From contig NC_008825.1 of the NCBI RefSeq assembly GCF_000015725.1, forward strand, positions 558,001-622,000: a stretch of 64,000 nucleotides of DNA. The letters run 5' to 3'. The stretch comes from Methylibium petroleiphilum PM1. GTDB lineage: Bacteria; Pseudomonadota; Gammaproteobacteria; Burkholderiales; Burkholderiaceae_C. Below, piece by piece: positions 1 through 8,433 of this stretch. Position numbers and translations under genes: made by a program. The notes below the pieces were generated by a model. That model was not told where the DNA came from. It did no database searches and saw only the letters and a list, made by a program, of their open reading frames with translations. The number at the start of each line of letters is the position of its first letter. The stretch's first letter is position 1.

Positions 1-132
1 CACGTTCAGCACGCCGGCCGGCGTCACGACGAGGTGCGTCTCGGCGCCCAGCGCGCGAGCGCGTGCCAACAAGCGTGTGCCGTAGACCGCGCCGGTCGCT
101 CCGGTGATGCCGACCACGAGGCGTCGGGTCAT
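1..132 (-). CDS. ubiX: Flavin prenyltransferase UbiX, N-terminal part (cut by window edge)
   Basis: The first 44 codons are visible and the gene runs off the left edge. The protein begins MTRRLVVGITGATGAVYG and continues to THLVVTPAG, which is the N-terminal nucleotide-binding strand and glycine-rich loop of the UbiX/Pad1 family. UbiX prenylates reduced FMN to make the cofactor of UbiD decarboxylase in ubiquinone synthesis. It lies downstream of grxD on the same strand, with a gap of about 80 bases. The ATG at 132 gives the usual family start. The family assignment is firm; completeness cannot be judged. Confidence 0.85.
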   Translation of the reverse strand, partial: MTRRLVVGITGATGAVYGTRLLARARALGAETHLVVTPAGVLNV

Positions 133-211
133 GTGCTGTACCTTCAGGTGAAGGGTCGTCCTGCGAGGCAGGACGACGGCGGCCAGGACGGTGGCCGTGC
201 GGAGCGGGGCC

Positions 212-544
212 TCAGGCCTGGGTGCTCAACAGCGGCTGCAGTTCACCGGACTGGTACATCTCGGCCATGATGTCCGAGCCACCGACGAACTCGCCGTTCA
301 CATACAACTGCGGGATAGTGGGCCAGTTGGCGTAGTCCTTGATGCCCTGGCGGATGCCGTCGTCCTCGAGCACGTTCACCGTGGCCAGGTCGGTGACGCC
401 GCAGGCCTTCAGGATCTGCACGGCGCGGCCCGAGAAGCCGCACATCGGAAACTGCGCGCTGCCCTTCATGAACAGCACCACGCGGTGGGACTTGACCAAC
501 TGGTCGATGCGCTGCTGGACGTCGGAGGAGGTGGTCTGGGTCAT
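212..544 (-). CDS. grxD: Monothiol glutaredoxin, Grx4/GrxD family
   Basis: A 110-residue protein with the monothiol active site CGFS at residues 35-38, the cis-proline segment WPTIPQ at 74-79 and the glycine pair GG at 88-89 followed by SDI. These are the hallmarks of Grx4-type glutaredoxins, which bind a [2Fe-2S] cluster with glutathione and act in iron-sulfur delivery in the cytoplasm. An in-frame ATG lies five codons upstream (559), but the start at 544 (MTQTT) gives the normal family length. It lies between an outer-membrane-like gene and ubiX in the hemA-prfA-prmC strand run. Confidence 0.93.
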   Translation of the reverse strand: MTQTTSSDVQQRIDQLVKSHRVVLFMKGSAQFPMCGFSGRAVQILKACGVTDLATVNVLEDDGIRQGIKDYANWPTIPQLYVNGEFVGGSDIMAEMYQSGELQPLLSTQA

Positions 545-634
545 GATGGCTCGCGGCAAGAATTCGGAAACAGCCGCGGTTATACGGCAAAGCGGGCCGC
601 TGTCGGCCGCCGCCGCGGCAAATCCCCACCCGGG

Positions 635-1324
635 TCAGAACGAGTATGAGGCGCCGAGTTGCAGCAACGGACTCAGTTGCAGATCGCGCAGGCTGTCGCT
701 CAGGCCCTGTTGGCCGAAGCGCACGGCCGAGCGCGGTTGCAGCGCCACCAGACCGACGTCGGCGCTGAAGCCCCAGCCGCCACCGGTGGCGCGCAAGGAC
801 TGCAGCCCGGTGTAACCCACGCCCACATAAGGCACCGAACTGTTGCCCTCCTCCGTGCCCAGCCCTGGGTTCGCGAGGCTGAAGTTGCGTCGCACCGCGC
901 TGAAGCTGCCGCTCAATGCCGTCAGGCCTGACGGCAGCGAGGACCATGCTGCGCTACGCGGTCCGTAGATCAGCCCGCCGGTGGCTCGCAGCCCACCGCT
1001 GTAGCCTGCGCCGGCGATGCCTTGCTGAAAAAAGTAATAGTCGCCGAACAGGCTCAGACTCTGTTGCGGACGTTCCCCGCCGTAGGCGGTGATGGTGTCC
1101 AGCCCCGGGTCGTAGCGCCCGCCGGCCAAGGCCGCTGGGCTGCCGCTGATGAGTCCGAGCCGGCCTTGCCAACGAGGCCAGATACTGTCGCTGCCGCGCA
1201 GGCCGAGGCCACCGGCGTGGGGGGAGGACGTGATGGGTTCGCCGCTCCAGGCGGGCGTGACGCCCGCCGCCATCGCGAAGACCAGGGGCAGTGTCGGGCG
1301 GAACAAGGTGCGGCACACAGGCAT
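635..1324 (-). CDS. Putative secreted or outer-membrane beta-barrel protein, unknown function
   Basis: A 229-residue protein with a signal peptide at about residues 1-26 (hydrophobic core LPLVFAMAAG, likely cleavage after AWS). The mature part is rich in glycine, serine and aromatic residues in alternating patterns and ends LGASYSF. A terminal phenylalanine after a beta strand is typical of outer-membrane barrels. The start at 1324 is preceded by a good ribosome site (GAGGAG). I do not recognise the family. It sits between prmC and grxD, where many relatives have no gene, so it may be an insertion into an otherwise conserved order. Confidence 0.7.
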   Translation of the reverse strand: MPVCRTLFRPTLPLVFAMAAGVTPAWSGEPITSSPHAGGLGLRGSDSIWPRWQGRLGLISGSPAALAGGRYDPGLDTITAYGGERPQQSLSLFGDYYFFQQGIAGAGYSGGLRATGGLIYGPRSAAWSSLPSGLTALSGSFSAVRRNFSLANPGLGTEEGNSSVPYVGVGYTGLQSLRATGGGWGFSADVGLVALQPRSAVRFGQQGLSDSLRDLQLSPLLQLGASYSF

Positions 1325-1501
1325 GGCGAGCTCCTCGGGCAGACCGGGAAAGCGCCGGGCATTGCATCCGGGCCTTCCGAAAATCGATCCTACGCCGCTG
1401 CGACGGCTTGTGGGATCGGGGTCGTCGGATCGCAACAGGCACGCGCGTGGCGGTGCGATCTTTCGCACGGTCCGCGCACCGGGGCCGGGGCCCTCCCAGG
1501 T

Positions 1502-2341
1502 TCAGTCGCGGCAGCGACCGCCCGAGCAGCGTGGCTGGCCGCCCAGGTCATGCCGGGTGGCGATGTGCTCGAAGCCCGCCACGCCGAGCAAAGCCTGGAC
1601 CGCCTCGGCTTGGTCATAGCCGTGCTCGATCAGCAGCCAGCCGCCCGCTGTCAGGAAGCTCGCGGCGCTCGCAACGATGTGACGGATCGCTGCCAAGCCG
1701 TCAGGTCCGGAGGTGAGCGCACGCTGCGGTTCATGTGTCAGGGCATCGAGGTGGCAGTCGCCATCGGCGATGTAGGGCGGATTGCTGACGATCAGCGCGA
1801 ATCGGCGGCCTTCGAGGGCCGAGAACCAGTCGCTGAGCCGCCATTCGACCGCCAAGCCAAGTCTGCCGCCGTTCCGCTCGGCGACCGCGAGGGCGTCCGA
1901 GCTGGCGTCCACGGCGGTCACACGGCACGTGGGGCGTCGCGCGGCCAGCGCCAGCGCGATCGCGCCGCTTCCCGTGCCAAGGTCGGCCACGGCAGTCTCG
2001 ACATTGCAGGGCAGCAGCTCGAGCGCCCATTCCACCAGGGTCTCGGTATCGGCGCGGGGGATCAGGACATCGGGCGTCACCTCCAGCCTCAGGCCGAAGA
2101 ACTCCTTCTCGCCCAGCACATAGGCCAAGGGTTCGCCGGCAGCGCGGCGCGCCAGCAAGGCGTCGTAGTGACGGGCTGCCTGGGGATCGAGAGCCTCGTC
2201 CGCGTGCGCCAGCAGCCAGCTGCGGGGGCGTGCGAGAACCGCGCTGAGCAGGCACTGCGCGTCGAGCCGGTCGATGCCGCGCTCGCGGGCCGCCAGCAGC
2301 GCGGCGGCGACGCTGTCGGGGGGCGGCACTGGGCAGCTCAT
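1502..2341 (-). CDS. prmC: Peptide chain release factor N5-glutamine methyltransferase PrmC (HemK)
   Basis: A 279-residue SAM-dependent enzyme that methylates the glutamine of the GGQ motif in release factors RF1 and RF2. Visible motifs are IPRADTE at 94-100, the SAM-binding GTGSGA at 122-127 and the catalytic NPPY at 187-190. The C-terminus ends near LGGQPRCSGG as in the family. The start codon at 2341 lies two bases after the prfA stop, so the substrate and its methylase are probably translated from one transcript. Length and motifs are complete. Confidence 0.95.
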   Translation of the reverse strand: MSCPVPPPDSVAAALLAARERGIDRLDAQCLLSAVLARPRSWLLAHADEALDPQAARHYDALLARRAAGEPLAYVLGEKEFFGLRLEVTPDVLIPRADTETLVEWALELLPCNVETAVADLGTGSGAIALALAARRPTCRVTAVDASSDALAVAERNGGRLGLAVEWRLSDWFSALEGRRFALIVSNPPYIADGDCHLDALTHEPQRALTSGPDGLAAIRHIVASAASFLTAGGWLLIEHGYDQAEAVQALLGVAGFEHIATRHDLGGQPRCSGGRCRD

Positions 2342-2343
2342 CC

Positions 2344-3423
2344 TCAGCCGATTTCCAGCTCGGCCAGCAACTCGGCCTCGCGCGCCGCTACCAGCGCCTT
2401 CACGACCGGGTCGAGGTCACCGTCCATGATTGCGCCGAGCTGGTAGAGCGTGAGGTTGATGCGGTGGTCGGTGAGTCGCCCTTGCGGGAAGTTGTAGGTG
2501 CGGATGCGGTCACTGCGGTCGCCGCTGCCGATCAGGCTCTTGCGTGTGGCTGCTTCCCTGGCTTGCCGCTCCAGCCGGTCCTTGTCGCGCAGGCGGGCTG
2601 CGAGCACCGCCATGGCCTTGGCCTTGTTGCGGTGTTGCGAGCGGTCGTCCTGGCATTCGGCCACCAGCCCGGTCGGAAGGTGGGTGATGCGCACGGCCGA
2701 GTCGGTCTTGTTGACGTGCTGCCCGCCGGCCCCGCTGGCGCGGTAGGTGTCGATGCGCAGGTCGGCCGGATTCAGCGTCACCTCCTGCGCTTCGTCGGGC
2801 TCGGCCAGCACGGCGACGGTGCAGGCGCTGGTGTGGATGCGGCCCTGCGTCTCGGTAGCGGGCACGCGCTGCACGCGGTGGCCGCCGGATTCGTATTTCA
2901 GGTGACCGAACACCGCGTCGCCCTCGATGCGCGCCACGACCTCCTTGTAGCCGCCCAGCTCGCTGTCGCTCGCCGACAGCAGCTCGACGCGCCAGCCCTT
3001 GCGCTCGGCGTAGCGGGTGTACATCCGCAGCAGGTCGCCGGCGAACAGGGCCGATTCATCGCCGCCGGTGCCGGCGCGGATCTCCAGGAACACCGAGCGC
3101 GCATCGTCCGGGTCTCGCGGCAACAGCAGGCGCTGCAGCTCGGTGGCCAGGCGATCGAGCTCGGCCTGCGCGCTCGCGGCTTCCTCCGCGGCCATGGCGG
3201 CCAGCTCCGGGTCCGAGGCCATTTCCGCGGCGGCCGCCAGGTCGCGCTCACGCTGGGCGTGGCGGCGCTGGCGCTCGACGATGCCCGACACCTCGACGTG
3301 TTCGCGGCTCAGAGCCCGGAAGCCGCCGGCGTCCCGCATCACCGCGGGATCGGCGAGCAGCGAATCGAGCTCGGCGAGACGGCGGACGTAGCGGTCGAGT
3401 TGCAGGCGCAGGGCGGGTTTCAT
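2344..3423 (-). CDS. prfA: Peptide chain release factor 1
   Basis: RF1 of 359 residues, which ends translation at UAA and UAG. The codon-recognition tripeptide is PAT at residues 188-190 (PxT type, which separates RF1 from the SPF type of RF2). The hydrolysis motif GGQ is at 233-235 within [16 protein letters not shown]. The N-terminal third is helical and rich in Ala, Glu and Arg as expected. It lies between hemA and prmC in the order common in proteobacteria. The neighbouring PrmC would methylate Gln235. Confidence 0.97.
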   Translation of the reverse strand: MKPALRLQLDRYVRRLAELDSLLADPAVMRDAGGFRALSREHVEVSGIVERQRRHAQRERDLAAAAEMASDPELAAMAAEEAASAQAELDRLATELQRLLLPRDPDDARSVFLEIRAGTGGDESALFAGDLLRMYTRYAERKGWRVELLSASDSELGGYKEVVARIEGDAVFGHLKYESGGHRVQRVPATETQGRIHTSACTVAVLAEPDEAQEVTLNPADLRIDTYRASGAGGQHVNKTDSAVRITHLPTGLVAECQDDRSQHRNKAKAMAVLAARLRDKDRLERQAREAATRKSLIGSGDRSDRIRTYNFPQGRLTDHRINLTLYQLGAIMDGDLDPVVKALVAAREAELLAELEIG

Positions 3424-3489
3424 CGGTGGGCAGGGGAGCGCCAGACCGGCAGCCGCTGCGGCTCCCGGTAGCCGGCAACGGCCGGCGGG

Positions 3490-4821
3490 CTACACCCCGT
3501 CGAGATGATCGTCTTCGCGGGGCCCGCTGGGCCGCACCGCGTCGGGCGGGATCGCCCCGCGCAGGAACAGGCGCGACACTGTGGTGGCGAGCTGAGCACG
3601 CTGGGCCGGGTCCGAGGCGTGCAGTTCGGCCAGCGTGCCGTGCAGCATCTTCTGCGTGAGCCCGCGTGACAGCGCGTCGAGCACGGCGTCGACGCTTTCG
3701 CCGCGGGCCAGCAGCTTGCGCGCGCGCACCAGTTCGTTCTCGCGCCAGCTGTCGGCCTGGGCGTTCAGCGCCTGGATCAGCGGCACCGTGCCCCGCTGAC
3801 CCAGCCAGTGCACGAAGCTCTGCACGCCGGTCTCGATGATGGCCTCGGCCTGCGCCACGGCAGCCAGACGCTTCTCGCCGCCGCTCTGGACGATGGCCGA
3901 CAGGTCATCGACGGTGTACAGGTAGACGTCGTCGAGCCGCGCCACCTCGGGCTCGATGTCTCGCGGCACGGCCAGGTCGACCATGAAGATCGGGCGGTGG
4001 CGTCGCACTTTCAGCGCGCGCTCGACCGCGCCCAGGCCGATCAGCGGCAGTGAGCTGGCGGTGCAGGAGACCACCGCGTCGAACTCGTGCAGCCGCTGCG
4101 GCAGATCCGACAGCCGGATCGATTCGGCACCGAAGCGCGAGGCCAGTCGCTCGCCGCGTTCCAACGTGCGATTGGCCACCGCCATGCGGGCCGGTGCCCG
4201 CGCGGAGAAATGCGTGGCGGCCAACTCGATCATCTCGCCGGCGCCGACGAACAGCACGCGGATCTCGCGCAGATCCTCGAACAACTGCGCGGCCAGGCGC
4301 ACGGCCGCCGCCGCCATGCTGATGGAGTGGGTGCCGATCTCGGTGGCCGTCCGCACTTCCTTCGCCACCGCGAAGCTGCGCTGGAACAGCTGGTGCAAGG
4401 TGCTGCCCAGGGTGCCAGCGGCGTCGGCCTCGCGCACCGCCTGCTTCATCTGACCCAGGATCTGAGGTTCGCCCAGCACCATGGAGTCCAGTCCGCTGGC
4501 CACGCGGAAGGCGTGGCGGGCCGCCTCGCCCCCCTCCAGCATGTAGGCGTGGTGGCTCAGCGTGTCGGCGCCGACGCCGCCCACCCCGGCTAGCCACTCG
4601 AGCGCCGGGCGCACCAGTTGCGGCTCGGCGGCGCAATACAGCTCGGTGCGGTTGCAGGTCGAGAGGATGGCGGCCTCGGGCGTGCCGGGGCGCTGCCCTG
4701 TGGTCAGGCGTTCGCGAAAGCCTTGCAGCGTGGGAGCCAGTTGTTCGAGCGTGAACGCAAAACGACCGCGCAAATCCACAGGCGCGGTCGTGTGGTTCAG
4801 GCCCAGGGCAAACACTGACAT
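3490..4821 (-). CDS. hemA: Glutamyl-tRNA reductase
   Basis: A 443-residue NADPH enzyme that reduces glutamyl-tRNA to glutamate-1-semialdehyde, the first step of C5 tetrapyrrole synthesis. The N-terminus [11 protein letters not shown] is canonical. The catalytic cysteine is Cys56 in STCNRTE. A nucleotide-binding GAGEM loop follows in the middle, and the C-terminus is the helical dimerisation region. The start at 4821 is fixed by the family N-terminus. A perfect TATAAT lies only six bases upstream of it. It is the first gene of the hemA-prfA-prmC run. Confidence 0.97.
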   Translation of the reverse strand: MSVFALGLNHTTAPVDLRGRFAFTLEQLAPTLQGFRERLTTGQRPGTPEAAILSTCNRTELYCAAEPQLVRPALEWLAGVGGVGADTLSHHAYMLEGGEAARHAFRVASGLDSMVLGEPQILGQMKQAVREADAAGTLGSTLHQLFQRSFAVAKEVRTATEIGTHSISMAAAAVRLAAQLFEDLREIRVLFVGAGEMIELAATHFSARAPARMAVANRTLERGERLASRFGAESIRLSDLPQRLHEFDAVVSCTASSLPLIGLGAVERALKVRRHRPIFMVDLAVPRDIEPEVARLDDVYLYTVDDLSAIVQSGGEKRLAAVAQAEAIIETGVQSFVHWLGQRGTVPLIQALNAQADSWRENELVRARKLLARGESVDAVLDALSRGLTQKMLHGTLAELHASDPAQRAQLATTVSRLFLRGAIPPDAVRPSGPREDDHLDGV

Positions 4822-4827
4822 GGCCTG

Positions 4828-4833
4828 ATTATA
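4828..4833 (-). promoter_or_regulatory. Candidate -10 box immediately upstream of hemA
   Basis: On the minus strand the sequence reads TATAAT, ending six bases before the hemA ATG. The -35 region is weak: TTGAAG occurs, but only 13 bases upstream. If this hexamer is the real -10 element, transcription would begin at or next to the start codon and the hemA mRNA would be leaderless or nearly so. This is inferred from sequence spacing only. Confidence 0.45.
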
Positions 4834-4919
4834 AAATTGATGTCGACTTCAACGGCCGTACTTACCAGCAGTCCGAGCGCCATCGGCGCCTTCTGCAACG
4901 GCCAGCGGCCCCGGCTCTG

Positions 4920-5213
4920 ATGCCATCCGCACACCCCATGACCGCGCTTGACGCCCTGACCCATCTGCTCAACTTCGTGCTGCCGGCCCTTCTCCTCGGG
5001 GGCTTGGCCGCGGGCCTGGCGAAGCTGGTGTGGTTCCGTGCACTGAAATCCGTGCCGTTGCGGCGGTTGGCCGGCTGGGCCAGCGCGGCTGCCACGGCGG
5101 CCCTGGTCGGCGGATTGCTGCTGACGGGCCGCGACGGCGCGATGCTGACCTACGGCGCCATGGTGTTGGCTTGTGCCGCGGCGCTGGGTTGGGCCGGCTG
5201 GGGCCGGCATTGA
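4920..5213 (+). CDS. Small membrane protein, unknown function
   Basis: A 97-residue hydrophobic protein with three likely membrane segments: about residues 12-33 (LLNFVLPALLLGGLAAGLA), 50-68 and 77-93. The ATG at 4938 (MTALDAL) is an equally plausible start and would give 91 residues. It lies divergently from hemA and ends ten bases before queE, so it may be cotranscribed with queE. I do not recognise a named family. Confidence 0.6.
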   Translation: MPSAHPMTALDALTHLLNFVLPALLLGGLAAGLAKLVWFRALKSVPLRRLAGWASAAATAALVGGLLLTGRDGAMLTYGAMVLACAAALGWAGWGRH

Positions 5214-5223
5214 GGCGCAACCG

Positions 5224-5859
5224 ATGACTTACTCGGTCAAGGAAGTCTTCTATACCCTTCAGGGAGAAGGCAGCCATGCCGGCCGCCCGGCGGTGTTCTG
5301 CCGCTTCGCCGGCTGCAACCTGTGGAGCGGGCGCGAGGCGGACCGGGCCGATGCGGTCTGTCGCTTCTGCGATACCGAATTCGTCGGTACCGACGGCACC
5401 GGCGGCGGCAAGTTCACCATCGCCGAATCGCTCGCATCGCATGTGGCGGCGCATTGGCCCGCGGGCGATGCGGGTCCCCGCTTCGTCGTGCTGACCGGTG
5501 GTGAACCCCTGCTGCAGGTCGATGCCCCGTTGATCGACGCGCTGCACGCACAGCGCTTCGAGATCGCGGTCGAGACCAACGGCAGCGTGCCGGCGCCGCC
5601 CGGCATCGACTGGCTCTGTGTCAGTCCGAAGGCCGGTGCGCCGCTGCTGCAGCGCTCGGGCCAGGAGCTGAAGGTGGTGGTGCCGCAGGGCGGCATCGAT
5701 CTCGGTGAACTCGACGGACTCGATTTCGCGCAGCGCCGCGTGCAGCCGATGGACGGTCCCGATCTGGCCGCCAACACCGACTGGGCCGTGCGCTGGTGCC
5801 TGGCGCATCCACGCTGGCAGCTCAGCCTGCAAACCCACAAACTTCTCGGCATCCGCTGA
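5224..5859 (+). CDS. queE: 7-carboxy-7-deazaguanine synthase QueE
   Basis: A 211-residue radical SAM enzyme that converts 6-carboxytetrahydropterin to 7-carboxy-7-deazaguanine on the route to queuosine. The N-terminus EVFYTLQGEGSHAGRPAVF is diagnostic. The cluster cysteines are Cys31, Cys46 and Cys49, spaced CX14CX2C rather than the usual CX3CX2C. This long spacing is known from the Burkholderia multivorans enzyme. TGGEPLLQ, typical of the SAM-binding region, follows. The ATG at 5224 fits the family start. queD follows after an intergenic repeat. Confidence 0.95.
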   Translation: MTYSVKEVFYTLQGEGSHAGRPAVFCRFAGCNLWSGREADRADAVCRFCDTEFVGTDGTGGGKFTIAESLASHVAAHWPAGDAGPRFVVLTGGEPLLQVDAPLIDALHAQRFEIAVETNGSVPAPPGIDWLCVSPKAGAPLLQRSGQELKVVVPQGGIDLGELDGLDFAQRRVQPMDGPDLAANTDWAVRWCLAHPRWQLSLQTHKLLGIR

Positions 5860-5873
5860 ACATATGAATCACT

Positions 5874-5953
5874 CCCGCTGCGGCTATGCCGCTTCCCCTC
5901 GAGGGGGAGCCGCTGGGGCGGCCCGGCAGAGCCGGTCCGCGGCGGCTGCTCGG
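5874..5953 (+). repeat. Dispersed intergenic repeat, copy A (queE-queD)
   Basis: An approximately 80-base segment with the core CCCCTCGAGGGGG, preceded by CGCTGCGGCT..GCCGCT and followed by GCTGG.GG.CGGCAGAGCCGG and CCGCGGCG..TGCTCG. The same arrangement recurs at 46325-46404 and 48301-48380. Copies share orientation relative to the downstream gene. The centre can fold as a short hairpin. It resembles REP-type or miniature repeats, but I cannot assign a named family. Confidence 0.7.
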
Positions 5954-6005
5954 ACCCTGCCGCCTCGTGCGTCGCGGGTGGCGCGGAGCGCAATGGACCT
6001 CTGAG

Positions 6006-6395
6006 ATGTTCGAACTGAGCCAGTCCTTCTATTTCGAGTCGGCGCACACGCTTCGCCGCCAGGTCGAGCGCAACGAGGCCGACGGCAGCCGGCGTGTCCA
6101 CGGCCACACCTACACGGCCGAGGTCACCGTGCGTGGCGAGGCCGATCCGGCCACCGGCATGGTGGTGGACCTGGCGCTGCTGCGTTCCGCCATCGCCACG
6201 GTGCGTGAGCAGCTCGACCATCACTTTCTCGACGAGGTGCCCGGCCTGGGGCTGCCGACGCTGGAGAACCTGTGCCGCTTCATCCACGAGCGGCTGCTGA
6301 CCACGGTGCCGGCGATCGCCAGCGTCAGCGTCGGGCGGCAGAGCAGTGGGGACCGCTGTACCTTCCGGCCGGTGCTCGCGGATCGCCGGCGATGA
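6006..6395 (+). CDS. queD: 6-carboxytetrahydropterin synthase-like protein (QueD/PTPS family)
   Basis: A 129-residue PTPS-fold protein. The zinc ligands of the family are visible as His14 (ESAHT), His32 and His34 (VHGHTY), and the DHH at 71-73 matches the catalytic Asp/His. Compared with E. coli QueD, the catalytic cysteine four residues before the first HGH histidine is Ser28, and the late glutamate of VKET appears as VGRQ. Its place beside queE supports a role in preQ0 synthesis. The altered active site suggests a distinct subfamily. The stop overlaps the bioA start (ATGA). Confidence 0.85.
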   Translation: MFELSQSFYFESAHTLRRQVERNEADGSRRVHGHTYTAEVTVRGEADPATGMVVDLALLRSAIATVREQLDHHFLDEVPGLGLPTLENLCRFIHERLLTTVPAIASVSVGRQSSGDRCTFRPVLADRRR

Positions 6396-7723
6396 CGCGC
6401 GGACCCGACACCCTGGCCGAGCGCAGCCGGCGCGCGGTCTGGCACCCCTGCACGCAGATGAAGCGCCACGAGCGCGAGCCGCTGCTGGCGATCGCGCGCG
6501 CGCAGGGACCGTGGCTGTTCGACCCCGACGGGCATCGCTACCTCGACGCTGTCAGTTCCTGGTGGGTCAACCTGTTCGGCCACGGCCACCCTCAGCTGCG
6601 GGACGCACTGGCCGAGCAGCTGGCGACGCTCGACCACGTGATGCTCGCTGGCCTGACGCACGAGCCGGTGGTCGAGCTCTCGGAGCGCCTCGCCGCGCTG
6701 ACCGGCCTGGGCCACGCCTTCTATGCCAGCGACGGCGCCTCGGCCACCGAGATCGCACTGAAGATGAGCGCGCACAGCTGGCGCAACCGCGGCCGGCCGC
6801 AGAAGTGCGAGTTCGTCGGACTGGCCGGCGGCTATCACGGCGAGACCGTGGGGGCGCTGTCGGTCACCGACATCGCACTGTTCCGCGAAGCCTATGCGCC
6901 GCTGGTGCGCCTGAGTGCCGCGCTGCCGTCGCCTGACACGCGCCATGCCGCGCCGGGCGAGGACGCCGCAGCCCACGCCCGGCGCTGCGCGGCGTCGCTC
7001 GAGGCCTATCTGGATCAGCACCACGAGCGCACCGCGGCGCTGATCGTCGAGCCGCTGGTGCAATGCGCCGCCGGCTTCGGCATGCACGACCCCGAGTACC
7101 TGCGGCTGGCGCGCGCGCTGTGCGACCGCTACCAGGTGCACCTGATCTGCGACGAGATCGCGGTCGGCTTCGGCCGCACCGGCACGCTGTTCGCGCACCA
7201 GCAGGCCGGCATCCGGCCCGACTTCATCTGCCTGTCCAAGGGCCTGACCGGCGGCACGCTGCCGCTGTCGGCGGTGCTGACGACCGACGCGGTCTACGAG
7301 TCCTTCTACGATGACCTGGCGTCGCGCGGCTTCCTGCATTCGCACTCCTACACCGGTAATCCGCTGGCCTGCCGCGCGGCGTTGACCGTGCTCGATCTGT
7401 TCGAGCAGCCGATCGACGGCGAGCCGGTGCTGGCGCACAACCGCCGCACCGCCGCGCGACTGACCGCGCTGTGCGAGCCACTGAACGCCCACCCGCGCGT
7501 GCGCGCGGTGCGCCAGCTCGGCATGCTGTGGGCCTGGGACATCGACGACGACGGCGTGGTGGGTTTCTCCAGCGCCTACCACCTCGCGGCGCGTGAGCAG
7601 GGCCTGCTGCTGCGACCGATCGGCAACACGCTGTACTTCATGCCGCCCTATGTGCTGGACGACGGGGCGCTGGAGCAACTGGCCGGCGGTGCGCTGCGCG
7701 CGCTCGAGGTCGCGCTGGCATGA
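6392..7723 (+). CDS. bioA: Adenosylmethionine-8-amino-7-oxononanoate aminotransferase
   Basis: A 443-residue class III PLP aminotransferase that makes 7,8-diaminopelargonate in biotin synthesis, with SAM as amino donor. The start HPCTQMK, the SSWWVNLFGHGHP segment and GLAGGYHGETVGALSV are typical. The PLP lysine is Lys283 in LSKGLTGGTLPLSA, and CDEIAVGFGRTG carries the pyridine-binding aspartate. The ATG overlaps the queD stop by four bases and the end overlaps bioD in the same way, so translation is probably coupled. bioB and bioC are not in the window. Confidence 0.96.
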   Translation: MTRGPDTLAERSRRAVWHPCTQMKRHEREPLLAIARAQGPWLFDPDGHRYLDAVSSWWVNLFGHGHPQLRDALAEQLATLDHVMLAGLTHEPVVELSERLAALTGLGHAFYASDGASATEIALKMSAHSWRNRGRPQKCEFVGLAGGYHGETVGALSVTDIALFREAYAPLVRLSAALPSPDTRHAAPGEDAAAHARRCAASLEAYLDQHHERTAALIVEPLVQCAAGFGMHDPEYLRLARALCDRYQVHLICDEIAVGFGRTGTLFAHQQAGIRPDFICLSKGLTGGTLPLSAVLTTDAVYESFYDDLASRGFLHSHSYTGNPLACRAALTVLDLFEQPIDGEPVLAHNRRTAARLTALCEPLNAHPRVRAVRQLGMLWAWDIDDDGVVGFSSAYHLAAREQGLLLRPIGNTLYFMPPYVLDDGALEQLAGGALRALEVALA

Positions 7724-8433
7724 CGGCACCGCGGACACCCGCCGCGCGCGGCTGGTTCGTGACCGGCACCGACACCGGGGTCGGCAAGACCCGCGCGAGC
7801 GTCGCGCTGCTGCGGGCGCTGCGCGCGCGACACGCGCGCTGTGTCGGCATGAAGCCGGTCGCGGCAGGCACCGAGCCGGCACCCGATGGCGGCGAGCGAG
7901 AGAACGAGGATGTGCTGGCGCTGCGTGCCGCGGGCACGGCACGCGTGGCCGCTGCGCTCGACAACCCGGTGCGTCTCCACGACGCGATGTCGCCGCACCT
8001 CGCCGCGCGGCGCGCCGGCCGAACGATCGAGATCGAACCGCTGGTCGCGGCCTACCGCGCGCTGGCCGCACAAGCCGATGCGGTGGTGGTCGAAGGCGCA
8101 GGAGGCTTTCTCGTGCCCTTGTCCGACACGCTGACCGGTGCCGACCTCGCCGCGGCGCTCGGCCTGCCGGTGATCCTCGTCGTCGGCCTGCGCCTGGGGT
8201 GCCTGAACCACGCGCTGTTGACGCGTGACGCGATCCGGCAACGCGGCCTGCCGCTGGCCGGCTGGATCGTCAGCCGGCTCGATCCCGCGATGCCGGAGCA
8301 GGACGCCAACGTCGACTACCTGCGCCGGCAGCTCGATGCACCCCTGTTGGCCGACTGGCCCTGGCAGCCCGATGCCGACCCGGGCACGCTGCTGTTGCAA
8401 CTTCCCCCTGAGCCAGTTCTCGATGCCGCCTGA
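7720..8433 (+). CDS. bioD: Dethiobiotin synthetase
   Basis: A 237-residue ATP-dependent carboxylase that closes the ureido ring of dethiobiotin. The P-loop GTDTGVGKT is at residues 16-24, and a second conserved stretch [13 protein letters not shown] lies near 125-137. The start overlaps bioA (ATGA), and the end overlaps the bioF start by eleven bases. This tight packing shows one biotin transcription unit, bioA-bioD-bioF. Confidence 0.94.
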
